A stretch of DNA of 64,000 bases from Candidatus Thiomargarita nelsonii (GTDB lineage Bacteria > Pseudomonadota > Gammaproteobacteria > Beggiatoales > Beggiatoaceae): contig JSZA02000001.1 of the NCBI GenBank assembly GCA_000785145.2, positions 1-64,000 of the forward strand, read 5' to 3'. The translations under genes and the position numbers were made by a program. The notes under the pieces were generated by a model. The model made no database searches. It was not told where the DNA came from and was given only the letters and a program-made list of their open reading frames with translations. Below are positions 54,254 to 63,204 of this stretch, piece by piece (position 1 is the stretch's first letter; every line of letters starts with the position of its first letter).

Positions 54254-55003
54254 TTATGTACTATACACATCAAACCGCGTTTTTTCACTTTCAATACAAA
54301 AATTTGGCTTTTCCAAGCTGGGTGCCCACTTTGGTCGTTTGACGACAACCCGTTGATGGGCACAAGCTAAAGCGGCTTTTAATAAGGCGGGCGCATCCAA
54401 GTCTTCGCCGACTATGGCACGAAATAGTCGCATTTCTTTTTTGACTAATGCCGATTTTTGGCGGTGGGGATACATGGGATCTAAGTAAATCACATCAGGT
54501 TGTGGTTTTTTTGAGAGCAGCCACTGTTGTGCGTCGTGGTGAATTAGTTGTAAGCGTTCTTTTATCAAAGGGCCTATTTTTGTATCTTGTTCTGCCCGTT
54601 GTAAGCCATCCTGTAAGAGGGCGGCAACAACAGGGGAGCGTTCTATCATTTGTACATGACAGCCTAAATGCGCCAAGATAAAAGCGTCACGCCCTAATCC
54701 TGCCGTCGCGTCTAAAACGGTCGGATTGCTCGCGTGTTTTAAGCCGATGGCTTTGGCTAAAGCTTGATTGCGCCCTCCGCCATAGCGGCGACGATAGGCT
54801 AAGGCACCGCTTACAAAATCCACATAAACCGCTCCCATCTTTTTCGTCATGTCACGTAATTCTAAACGTTTTGTTGTTAAATATAATAAAAGTGGTAAAT
54901 CTGGCGGTGGAGTGTCAACAATGGGTAAATGAAACGTCGCTGCTAATTCAAGTGCGGCTTCGTGAACAATAGGATTTGTAGGTAAAATAGGAATCGTTGT
55001 CAA
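54254..55003 (-). CDS. rsmJ: 16S rRNA guanine-N2 methyltransferase RsmJ
   Basis: 249 residues. RsmJ methylates a guanosine near the end of 16S rRNA. Marks are the N-terminal [14 protein letters not shown], the [27 protein letters not shown] block, SAM motif [19 protein letters not shown] and the catalytic-type motif [23 protein letters not shown]. The Pro-Met-Tyr-Pro signature is diagnostic. Confidence 0.93.
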   Translation of the reverse strand: MTTIPILPTNPIVHEAALELAATFHLPIVDTPPPDLPLLLYLTTKRLELRDMTKKMGAVYVDFVSGALAYRRRYGGGRNQALAKAIGLKHASNPTVLDATAGLGRDAFILAHLGCHVQMIERSPVVAALLQDGLQRAEQDTKIGPLIKERLQLIHHDAQQWLLSKKPQPDVIYLDPMYPHRQKSALVKKEMRLFRAIVGEDLDAPALLKAALACAHQRVVVKRPKWAPSLEKPNFCIESEKTRFDVYST

Positions 55004-55013
55004 ATTGTCGATA

Positions 55014-55061
55014 GGAGTCCAAAATTTATTTTGGGCTTGTCCAAAATAAATTTTGGACTCC
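55014..55061. repeat. Double hairpin, CCAAAAT variant
   Basis: Both halves carry the CCAAAAT / ATTTTGG arms; the left is slightly damaged (TTGGGC). It sits between rsmJ and the lipoprotein gene. Confidence 0.75.
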
Positions 55062-55067
55062 TAAATT

Positions 55068-55532
55068 TTAGTAGCTAGGAATGCCTATCTTCGATACACG
55101 TATCGTCTCGTAGTTATTTATGATATTCACGCGCTCGCCCCGTCGAAACAGGACATCGGCTTCTTGCACAATCACTATTTTTCGACCGGTGTCCAGTCTA
55201 ACGACAATTTTCAAAGCATCTCTATCAGTAATACCTTGTTCAAAGAGGGAGCCAAGTGCGCCACCTATAATAACACCAACCGCTGTGGCAAGATCCTGAC
55301 CTCTACCGCCGCCGACAGTATTTCCCGCAATAGCTCCAATAACCGCACCTCCAACTGTGCCAACAATGGTACCATCTTTCCTGATAATAGCGGGTTGGAC
55401 ACTTTCCACGATGCCTTCTTCAACTTCTTGAGCTTGAAGGGCTTCGCTTTCTGTAAAAACTTTCGTTGATTTACCTGGCGAACAGGCGCCGAGTAAGAGT
55501 AGGGATATGGCTAGGATGATTTTTGTTTGCAT
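55068..55532 (-). CDS. Glycine-zipper lipoprotein
   Basis: 154 residues. Lipobox LLGAC puts the lipidated Cys at residue 17. The middle (about 57-100) is a glycine-zipper 2TM segment: GTVGGAVIGAIAGNTVGGGRG then GVIIGGALGSLFEQG. The C-terminal domain (IVVRLDTGRKIVIVQEADVLFRRGERV) is like SlyB/Pcp outer-membrane lipoproteins. It is probably a structural envelope protein. Confidence 0.85.
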   Translation of the reverse strand: MQTKIILAISLLLLGACSPGKSTKVFTESEALQAQEVEEGIVESVQPAIIRKDGTIVGTVGGAVIGAIAGNTVGGGRGQDLATAVGVIIGGALGSLFEQGITDRDALKIVVRLDTGRKIVIVQEADVLFRRGERVNIINNYETIRVSKIGIPSY

Positions 55533-55664
55533 GTTGATTGTCTCCTTTGTATATAGTTTTTAAAACCTCTGAGGTTTGGGACAAAATTTATCTGGAGGTT
55601 ATATGATTTTATCATCAAAAAGGTGCATAATTATAATATCTCCTCCATTACTGAGAAAACAATT

Positions 55665-58600
55665 ATGATTAAAATACATCTATTATTATTGTTAGCCTTA
55701 CTGACTGGCTGGTTACAGCCAACTTGGGCGGCTGATTCTGGCTTGCCATTAAAAATAACAAGAATAACGCCAAGCGGCACCGATGTGTACGCAGGACGAC
55801 AAATTGTCATTACTTTTAATCAGGCTGTTGTACCCCTGGGCAAAATGGAACGTGAGGCTGCTGATATTCCTATCACGATTACGCCTGCTTTGCAATGTGA
55901 ATGGCGTTGGCTTAATACGACTAGCTTGGCATGTCAATTAAATCATAACAGCGCATTAAAGCTAGCGACGCGCTATGATATGCAGATCATGCCGGGCATT
56001 ATGACAGAAAATAAACAAACGTTAAAAGCGGCGTATCATCATCAGTTTATCACTAAACGACCCGCAGTCCGTTATACCTCATTTCAAACCTGGCGAGCAC
56101 CCGGGATGCCTAAAATTAGGGTTTATTTTAATCAACCCGTCACCCGTGACTCGGTAGCCAAGCATTTGTATATGCAAACAAGCCAAAGTGTGCCAGTGAT
56201 GGTTGAACCGCGATACCGTGATGAACCCTCAGTGTCATCTGTTTGGCTGGTGTCGCCTAAACAGTTGTTGCCTTTGGATACTCAGGCGATGTTAGTCGTT
56301 AAACCCGGGATTCAATCAGATTTGGGTCCTGAGACGGGTAATGAATCTCGCACAGTTGTGACATTTCACACTTTTCCTGAGTTTAAATTTCTTGGCGTGA
56401 AGTGTACTACTTTAGACGATAAATCTATTTTTATTCTCCCCCACTCTGATGAAAAACGTTGCAATCCTTTGCGAGCTGTGTCTTTGCAATTTTCTAGCCC
56501 GGTGATTAGGGAAGTCGTCAAGGAAAATATGTTTTTTATCCCAGATTTGGCGGGCGGGCGCACCGATTATGATCCTTGGGAAAATATTTCTAGTTATTCT
56601 CAACTGGATCAGTCTCATAGTAAAGGTGAGACTTATAGTATCTGGTTGCCCGGCATCTTAAAAGCCTATCACAATTATCGGTTGTCAGTTATCAATCCTT
56701 ATATGTTTAAGGATGAATTTGGGCGCTCTTTGTCGGCTCCTATTGATATGCAATTTGCGACTGATCATCGCCTCCCTCGTCATGTTTTTGAGCATGACAT
56801 ATCGGTGCTGGAAAAAGGCGTTGATAGCGAACTGCCTGTTGTTGTTACTAATTTGGAGCAAATTTCTCTTTTTTATCGTCTCTTGACGCCGCAAGGTTGG
56901 ACGGATCAAAAACAGCGAGTGTTGCCCGTGCCTCAAGTGGAAGACATCGCTTTTAAAATGCCTTTGGGTATTCGTGATTTGATGCCTAATGGCATAGCGC
57001 AGGGCTATTTTACAAGCAAGCCGGATGTCAATAATAAACAGGCTTCAAAGTATAACTGGTTTTTTACCCAAATCACACCTTTTCATATACAAGCCAAATT
57101 AGGACATCATAATACTTTGGTGTGGGTGACAGATTTTGCCACTGGTTTGCCCGTCAGTGGTGTCGATGTGTCAGTGTATCTTGATACTTATAATTCGGTG
57201 TCCAAAGCCTTGGCGGTTGGGGTGACGGATGCCAATGGGATTGCTCTGTTGCCCGGCACAAAAAGCCTCGATCCCAATTTAGAATATAACTACGTGTATG
57301 GCGATTATCAGAAAGATCAGCGCTTTTTTGTCCATTGTCAAAAAGATCAAGATATTGCCTTGTTGCCACTGGATTCCGATTTCCGCGTGTCTTTATATGA
57401 TTTAAGTGATGTTTATCCCCATATGCGTCAAAAATATGATCATATCCGCACTTGGGGCACGACAGCGCAAGGGGTGTATAAAGTAGGCGATACGGTGCAA
57501 TACAAATTTTTTGTGCGCGATGAAGGTAACGAGCGCTTGGTGCCTGCACCACGAGAGGGCTACTCCTTAGAGGTTACTGATCCCATGGGCAAAGTGGCGC
57601 ACGAGGTGAAGAATTTAAGCCTTTCTGAGTTTGGTGCCTTTCATGGTGAGTTTACTCTCCCGAAAAATGCCCCTGTTGGTTGGTATGACTTTGAATTAAG
57701 TGCTAAATTCAAAAAACGTGGTCGATGGTATCCACTGCGCGTCTTAGTCAGCGATTTTACGCCGTCACCGTTTCGGGTGCGTACCGAGTTAAATGGTGAA
57801 CTGTTCCATCTGGGTGACAAGGTGACTGTGAATACGGCTGCCACTTTACATGCAGGTGGTCCTTATGTGAATGCACAAACCCGCATTAATGCCATCCTAA
57901 GTCAGCAAGATTTGCAGCCTTCTCATCCACAAGCCAAAGGTTTTTGGTTTGATGTTTATGTTGATAAGGTTGGTTATCAAACGGTATTTAGTGCCGATGA
58001 TAAAAAAGTCGATGATAAGGGGCTGTTGCAAACTTCATTTACTTTATCTGAGGACTCAAAAGTCCTTTATGGCAAGTTGATGGTAGAAAGTGCGGTACGC
58101 GATGATCGCGGTAAACAGGTTGCTAATAGTACCACCGCTCGTTATGTTGGGCGAGATCGCTTTGTTGGTTTGAAAGAAACCAGTTGGCTACTCACAGCCG
58201 GACAAGAAGCCAAGGTGCTGTTGTTAGTCGTTGATGAACATGGCAATCCCATCGCGGATACTGATATTGATGTCAATATAGAACGCCGCATCACTAAAGC
58301 GTCTCGCGTCAAAGGTGCCGGTAATGCCTATTTAACGCATTATGATCATCAATGGATTAATGCCGCTAACTGTCAGGCAAAATCTGAGGTGAGTGCCGGT
58401 TCTTGTACTTTTGTGCCAGCCAATGCAGGCATTTATAAAATCACGGCGACTATTAAGGATAGCAAAGGGCGTTCACATAGTACAGAATTGCGCCAATGGG
58501 CGGTGGGTAAAGGCTATGTGATGTGGGAAACTGCGCCTGGGCATGGCTTGGAAATTGTGCCAGAACAGGAAAATTATAAGGTAGGTGAAACGGCTCGTTA

Positions 58601-61400
58601 TTTGGTCAAAAATCCGTATCCGGGGGCTAAAGCCTTAATCACGGTGGAACGCCTTGGCACGATAAAAAGTTGGGTGCAAAGCTTAGAAAATAGTATGGAG
58701 ATTATTGAAATCCCCGTCGAACCGGATTATGTGCCCGGCTTTTTTGTCTCTGTCACGGTGATGTCGCCGCGTGTCGATAAGCCAATTGATAAAAATCAGG
58801 TAGATTTAGGCAAACCTGCTTTCCGCATGGGTTATGTCCAAACTGATGTGAAAGAGCCCTATAAAGAATTAGTGGTGGACATCAAAACGGATAAACCGGT
58901 GTATAAACCTGGTGAACAAGTCACCATTGATTTACAGGCATCACCGCGCCACGACGGGGGGCAACCCATAGAATTAGCTGTCACCGTGCTCGATGAATCG
59001 GTATTTGATTTATTAGCCAAAGGGCGGGCTTACTTTGATCCATATAAAGGCTTTTATAGTTTGTCTGATTTGGATATGGCGAATTTTAGTATGCTGATGC
59101 GCCTTGTCGGACGGATCAAGTTTGAGAAAAAAGGGGCAAATGCTGGCGGTGATGGTGGCGCTAATTTGAGTATGCGTTCTTTGTTTAAATATGTCAGCTA
59201 TTGGAATCCATCCATTAAAACGGATGCAGCCGGCAAAGCACAAATTCAATTTACGGTGCCCGATAATTTGACAGGCTGGCGAGTATTAGTCATGGCAGTG
59301 ACGCCGGGTGATCTCATGGGCTTAGGGGATGCTAATTTCAAAGTCAATCTACCGATTGAAATTCGTTCTGCCTTGCCTAACCAAGTACTGAGCGGTGATC
59401 ATTTCCAAGCGGGCTTTACGGTGATGAATCGTACTGATAAAGTGCGCGAATTGAAGATTGCCTTAGAAGCCAAACTTGTCAATGGCACAGTACGGCATAC
59501 TGATACGCTTCAAGCGCAACCCTATAAACGTTATCTCCAATGGTTGCCAGTCAAAACGACGGCGGCGGGTACGATTCAATTCGCTGCCACTGCGACTGAT
59601 GGTGAAGAAAGTGATGGCTTACGCAAAACTTTAAAAGTACTGCCACGCCGTCCATCAACAACGGTGGCGACTTATGGTACGACGGTAGCCAATGAAGTCA
59701 CAGAATCGGTGCTATTCCCGACGGATATTCATAGCGATGTGGGCGGATTAAGTGTGATTGCTTCGCCAACCGTGATCGGTGGAGTTGATGGCGCGTTTGA
59801 ATATATGCGTGATTATCCTTATGCCTGCTGGGAACAAAAACTCAGCAAAGCGACGATGGCATCGCATTATAACAATCTGCGTCCCTACTTAGCCGATAGC
59901 TTAACTTGGGAAGACAGTCAAAGCTTACCTGAGAAAACCATCGCATTAGCTAAAGAATACCAAGCACCCAATGGTGGGATGGCTTATTATATTGCTAAAA
60001 ATAAATATGTCAGTCCCTATTTAAGTGCTTATACGGCTTTAGCATTCAATTGGTTACGCGATAGTGGTTATGAGATTCCAGAATTGGTGGAAAATAAGTT
60101 GCATGATTACTTGCTGACGTTGTTACGGAAAAATGTTATGCCTGATTTTTATTCCCAAGGCATGGCTTCATCAGTACGCGCCGTGGCATTGGCTGCCTTA
60201 GCAAAACATGAAAAAATCAGTCGTGAAGACCTTTTCCGCTATAAACGGCATGTCGAACGCATGGACTTATTTGGCAAGTCGCAGTTTTTAGCAGCAGCAT
60301 TACAGGTGCGGGAAACGGACAGAATCCGTAATGATGTTATCGATATGATTCTGGCACATGCGGATCAAACGCCTGGAAAAGTCTCTTTCACTGAAAGCTT
60401 AGATGCGAATTATAAATTGATGCTGTCATCCTCGTTGCGTACAGAATGTGCGGTACTCAGTAGCCTGGTTAAACAGGGCAATGTGGGCGATATTTCTTTT
60501 AAATTGGTGCGTAACATCACGCAAAAGCGGAAAAATCGGGGACATTGGGAAAATACTCAAGAAAATATGTTCTGCATGAATGCGCTGATAGATTATGCTC
60601 GCGTGTATGAAAAGGATGCGCCTTTGATGACGGTGCGAAGTTGGCTAGAGATGGAAAATCCAGTTGAGCGCAACTTTTTTAATCGGTTTAAACGCTTTTT
60701 TTCAGACAACCAAGAGAAATTGGGTGAAACGAGATTTGACGATGTGAAAAATCCGCCGGTGACGTTTAGCCATGATATGAGGGCTTCTGATCCGGGCAAA
60801 AAAGCGACGGTTAAGTTGGAACGCGAAGGCAAGGGACGCTTGTATTATACGGTTCGCTTAGCTTATTCAGAAAAGGGAGAAAAAGCGACAAGCGTTAATG
60901 CGGGTATCGAAGTCAAACGCGAATATCATGTCGAACGTGCTGGCAAATGGATACTGCTGAAAAGTCCGATGGAAATTAAGACAGGAGAATTAGTGCGTGT
61001 AGATTTGTATGTGTCTTTACCAGCACCGCGTTATTTTGTGGTAGTCGATGATCCAGTACCGGGTGGATTAGAGCCGGTAAACCGTGATTTAGCGACAAGC
61101 TCAAAGGTGGATGCAGACAAAGCACAAGGACAATATGCAGGTGGCTCGCTGTGGTTTAGGCATAACGATTGGAAAGAATATGCCCTATCTTCGTGGAATT
61201 TCTATCATAAAGAACTGCGCCATCATGCTGCGATTTTCTATTCGGACTATCTGCCGGCGGGGAATTATCATTTGTCTTATGTAGCACAAGCGATTGCGCC
61301 CGGAGAATTTGGGGTGATGGCGACACATGCGGAGGAGATGTATGAGCCTGAAGTGTTTGGTAAAGGAATGCCTGCGATCTTGAAAGTTGTGCGTGATTAA
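55665..61400 (+). CDS. Alpha-2-macroglobulin-like protease trap, YfhM type
   Basis: 1911 residues from ATG 55665, which starts a signal peptide (MIKIHLLLLLALLTGWLQPTWA); an upstream in-frame ATG at 55623 precedes it without reason. Macroglobulin domains follow, with a bait-like region, MG10-type segments (YWNPSIKTDAAGKAQIQFTVPDNLTGWRVL) and the thioester motif Cys-Trp-Glu-Gln (1388-1391, in YPYACWEQKLSKA), then alpha-helical toroid (PNGGMAYYI, MASSVRAVALAALA) and receptor-like end. Bacterial A2Ms trap attacking proteases in the periplasm and usually pair with PbpC; no pbpC is adjacent here. No lipobox is seen. Confidence 0.93.
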   Translation: MIKIHLLLLLALLTGWLQPTWAADSGLPLKITRITPSGTDVYAGRQIVITFNQAVVPLGKMEREAADIPITITPALQCEWRWLNTTSLACQLNHNSALKLATRYDMQIMPGIMTENKQTLKAAYHHQFITKRPAVRYTSFQTWRAPGMPKIRVYFNQPVTRDSVAKHLYMQTSQSVPVMVEPRYRDEPSVSSVWLVSPKQLLPLDTQAMLVVKPGIQSDLGPETGNESRTVVTFHTFPEFKFLGVKCTTLDDKSIFILPHSDEKRCNPLRAVSLQFSSPVIREVVKENMFFIPDLAGGRTDYDPWENISSYSQLDQSHSKGETYSIWLPGILKAYHNYRLSVINPYMFKDEFGRSLSAPIDMQFATDHRLPRHVFEHDISVLEKGVDSELPVVVTNLEQISLFYRLLTPQGWTDQKQRVLPVPQVEDIAFKMPLGIRDLMPNGIAQGYFTSKPDVNNKQASKYNWFFTQITPFHIQAKLGHHNTLVWVTDFATGLPVSGVDVSVYLDTYNSVSKALAVGVTDANGIALLPGTKSLDPNLEYNYVYGDYQKDQRFFVHCQKDQDIALLPLDSDFRVSLYDLSDVYPHMRQKYDHIRTWGTTAQGVYKVGDTVQYKFFVRDEGNERLVPAPREGYSLEVTDPMGKVAHEVKNLSLSEFGAFHGEFTLPKNAPVGWYDFELSAKFKKRGRWYPLRVLVSDFTPSPFRVRTELNGELFHLGDKVTVNTAATLHAGGPYVNAQTRINAILSQQDLQPSHPQAKGFWFDVYVDKVGYQTVFSADDKKVDDKGLLQTSFTLSEDSKVLYGKLMVESAVRDDRGKQVANSTTARYVGRDRFVGLKETSWLLTAGQEAKVLLLVVDEHGNPIADTDIDVNIERRITKASRVKGAGNAYLTHYDHQWINAANCQAKSEVSAGSCTFVPANAGIYKITATIKDSKGRSHSTELRQWAVGKGYVMWETAPGHGLEIVPEQENYKVGETARYLVKNPYPGAKALITVERLGTIKSWVQSLENSMEIIEIPVEPDYVPGFFVSVTVMSPRVDKPIDKNQVDLGKPAFRMGYVQTDVKEPYKELVVDIKTDKPVYKPGEQVTIDLQASPRHDGGQPIELAVTVLDESVFDLLAKGRAYFDPYKGFYSLSDLDMANFSMLMRLVGRIKFEKKGANAGGDGGANLSMRSLFKYVSYWNPSIKTDAAGKAQIQFTVPDNLTGWRVLVMAVTPGDLMGLGDANFKVNLPIEIRSALPNQVLSGDHFQAGFTVMNRTDKVRELKIALEAKLVNGTVRHTDTLQAQPYKRYLQWLPVKTTAAGTIQFAATATDGEESDGLRKTLKVLPRRPSTTVATYGTTVANEVTESVLFPTDIHSDVGGLSVIASPTVIGGVDGAFEYMRDYPYACWEQKLSKATMASHYNNLRPYLADSLTWEDSQSLPEKTIALAKEYQAPNGGMAYYIAKNKYVSPYLSAYTALAFNWLRDSGYEIPELVENKLHDYLLTLLRKNVMPDFYSQGMASSVRAVALAALAKHEKISREDLFRYKRHVERMDLFGKSQFLAAALQVRETDRIRNDVIDMILAHADQTPGKVSFTESLDANYKLMLSSSLRTECAVLSSLVKQGNVGDISFKLVRNITQKRKNRGHWENTQENMFCMNALIDYARVYEKDAPLMTVRSWLEMENPVERNFFNRFKRFFSDNQEKLGETRFDDVKNPPVTFSHDMRASDPGKKATVKLEREGKGRLYYTVRLAYSEKGEKATSVNAGIEVKREYHVERAGKWILLKSPMEIKTGELVRVDLYVSLPAPRYFVVVDDPVPGGLEPVNRDLATSSKVDADKAQGQYAGGSLWFRHNDWKEYALSSWNFYHKELRHHAAIFYSDYLPAGNYHLSYVAQAIAPGEFGVMATHAEEMYEPEVFGKGMPAILKVVRD

Positions 61401-61404
61401 TTGG

Positions 61405-61428
61405 CGCCCAAGATAAATCTTGGACTCC
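61405..61428. repeat. CCAAGAT-type half hairpin
   Basis: Single half just after the macroglobulin stop, followed by a CGTTCCCACGCTCTGCGTGG repeat (61440-61465). Confidence 0.75.
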
Positions 61429-61565
61429 AGAGCCTTTCTCGTTCCCACGCTCTGCGTGGGAATGCATGCCTGGACGCTCCGCGTCCTACCCGGTGCAAAC
61501 TAGAATGATTTAATATAAGAATGGATAAACCTTGACTTATCCTTTTAAGTAAAAGGAGTAACGAC

Positions 61566-61721
61566 ATGAGTGAAAATATCGACTTTGAAGATAATATTTT
61601 TAACGAAGGGAAAGAAGATATGGGCTCATATAACCATAGCTTATTACAATCCAAGTTGAATTACTTACTTGGCAATGATGAAAGGTTCACGGCATTCACA
61701 GAATTGAGTCTGGATACATAA
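61566..61721 (+). pseudogene. Uma2-family fragment
   Basis: 51 residues after AAGGAG: MSENIDFEDNIFNEGKEDMG, YNHSLLQSKLNYLL, DERFTAFTELSLDT. This is the N-terminus of Uma2-type (DUF820) endonuclease-like proteins of about 190 residues; the rest is missing and a hairpin repeat stands right after the stop. Confidence 0.65.
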
Positions 61722-61727
61722 GTTATT

Positions 61728-61781
61728 GGAGTACAAAGCTTTAGCTTTGTCAGACAGTACAAAGCTAAAGCTTTGTACTCC
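61728..61781. repeat. Double hairpin, ACAAAGCT variant
   Basis: Both halves use ACAAAGCT / AGCTTTGT arms with TT and AA loops, another compensated variant, here with GGAGTAC / GTACTCC edges. Confidence 0.85.
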
Positions 61782-61800
61782 AACACGTCAAGATAACTTT

Positions 61801-61911
61801 GACAATGTTGGTGGTAGCGAAAAAAATCGCAATCATATCATAGAAGCGATTGTAAGCAATTATGAGGTTTCGTTGTATGAGCCTGATGAAAAAAAAAGCA
61901 AGAACAATTGA
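61801..61911 (+). pseudogene. Fragment with VGGSEKNRNHII motif
   Basis: The frame reads FDNVGGSEKNRNHIIEAIVS and NYEVSLYEPDEKKSKNN. A near-copy of the first part lies at 62437-62489 in the same order after a second Uma2 fragment, so a two-part segment has been duplicated. The parent protein is not recognised. Confidence 0.45.
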
Positions 61912-61924
61912 GACTCCTATAAAC

Positions 61925-61947
61925 GTCCAAGATAAATCTTGGACTCC
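61925..61947. repeat. CCAAGAT-type half hairpin
   Basis: Single half, ten bases before a terminator hairpin. Confidence 0.75.
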
Positions 61948-61956
61948 TCTAAAATC

Positions 61957-61990
61957 TAAAAATCCTATTTCTTAAAGAAATAGGATTTTT
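61957..61990. terminator. AATCCTATTT-type hairpin
   Basis: AAAAATCCTATTTCTT / AAGAAATAGGATTTTT between two gene fragments. Confidence 0.75.
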
Positions 61991-62003
61991 TAAATGGATT
62001 TCA

Positions 62004-62225
62004 TCAAACCCATCCAATAGCAACAACACTCACCTCTACCCCATTAACCACTTCAATTGTTGACAGTTTTTCAAGCACAGCTTCTTCAAGCACCGGAATA
62101 AAAAGCGCAATGGTAACGCTATCAAACCCTAAATTCTTAGCATAATCAGCCGCTTGTTCTTTATCCGATTTGATTTGATAACTATCATATAAAAAGACAG
62201 TACTCTTCGTATGGACATCAACCAT
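62004..62225 (-). pseudogene. C-terminal fragment of an unknown protein
   Basis: 73 residues (VDVHTKSTVFLYDSYQIKSD, ADYAKNLGFDSVTIALFIPV, VNGVEVSVVAIGWV). The composition and the abrupt start suggest the C-terminus of a larger protein whose N-terminal part is gone. No family is assigned. Confidence 0.45.
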
Positions 62226-62256
62226 TACATGATATTCTCACCGAAGGAGCAAAGAC

Positions 62257-62424
62257 ATGAGCGATCCGTTTGAAAACAACGCGATTGATGGAGAATTGGG
62301 CTATCTGCTGCTGATGGCGAACAAAAACCTGTCTGTTATAAGCGAACTGAGTCTGGATATTAGTCAACATGATCTTTATAGAAAAAATGAATATATCAAT
62401 CAATTCACTTGGGAGCCAGTTTGA
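62257..62424 (+). pseudogene. Second Uma2-family fragment
   Basis: 55 residues after GAAGGAGC: MSDPFENNAIDGELGYLLLM, NLSVISELSLDISQHDLYRK. The block ISELSLDISQHDL is the same strand-turn region as in the fragment at 61566. A frameshift or deletion then ends it. Confidence 0.55.
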
Positions 62425-62564
62425 TATTCTTACCCGCGAACATTTTTATCATGTTGGTGGTAGCGAAAAAAATCGTAATCATATCATAGACCAAAAGCGA
62501 TTTTGGCATTTCACCATCTACAATTAATACGTTGCGTGACTTAGGCACTGCCCATTTGATGGCG

Positions 62565-62802
62565 TCAATGCCATTAAGTTAAGCTCATGTAGGGTGGATT
62601 AAGCGGCAGCGTATCCACCGATATTTATATATAAATCAGGTGGATACGCTATCGCTTAATCCACCCTACATGTCAATGCCATTAAGTTAAGCATAAATAC
62701 GTTTTTTTTGTAGGGTGGGTAGGGGCAATCCCTACAAAAAACCTTAACTTAATGGCATTGACCCTACATGTATGGGCTAATCTGCCCACTTAATGGCATT
62801 GA
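62565..62802. mobile_element. Composite TCAATGCC-type element
   Basis: Outer ends TCAATGCCATTAAGTTAAG and TTAATGGCATTGA; target duplication (T)TTGATGGCG at 62555-62564 and 62803-62812. The interior is the GTAGGGTGGATTAAGCGG long palindrome, itself interrupted by a second element. Confidence 0.8.
62673..62761. mobile_element. Nested TCAATGCC-type element
   Basis: 89 bases, with the same 19-base ends, inserted into the outer element. Target duplication CCCTACATG lies at 62664-62672 and 62762-62770. Confidence 0.85.
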
Positions 62803-62869
62803 TTTGATGGCGTGCCCACCGCAGGCGATGGCAAAAGCTAAGTCAGTGATAAATAGCGTTTTGCCTACA

Positions 62870-62941
62870 CCCGCCCCTACGATAAATCACGGTCCATGTA
62901 GGGGCAATCCTTTATGGTTGCCCGATACGATATGGCATTGA
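62870..62941. mobile_element. Truncated TCAATGCC-type element
   Basis: The right end CCCGATACGATATGGCATTGA is complete, but the left end stops inside the GGGGCGGGTG segment, where it merges with the gene's own GCGGGTGTAGG sequence. Confidence 0.65.
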
Positions 62942-63204
62942 GGCTCAGCATAGACGATGGTTTCACTGTGTGGAGCAAGAATAATCTCGCGTGGCATGAT
63001 TTCTTGTTGTCTAAATTCGGTTAATGGCATAGATTTGTCGCCACCGTCTGGGTTTTCAAATAAAAATATCATCCCAAACAATTCGCTTTGTCGTATTACG
63101 TTATTTAAAACACTTCTTTAATTGTCTTTCTCATAGCCGCTCAATTTTGCCCATATCAAATTTTGCGTAAATGGACAAAATTCCAAACCGAGTTTATCTT
63201 TGAC

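Larger units (their letters stand above)
62488..63081 (-). pseudogene. AAA_25-type ATPase fragment with nested insertions
   Basis: Outside the inserted elements the minus strand reads MIFLFENPDGGDKSMPLTEF, EIILAPHSETIVYAEP, then AGVGKTLFITDLAFAIACGG, HAIKWAVPKSRNVLIVDGEM, which is the RepA/AAA_25 P-loop and Walker B region. A TCAATGCC-type element splits YAEP from the P-loop (62870-62941) and a composite element lies within HAIKW (62565-62802). Downstream homology ends at about 62490. Confidence 0.75.
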
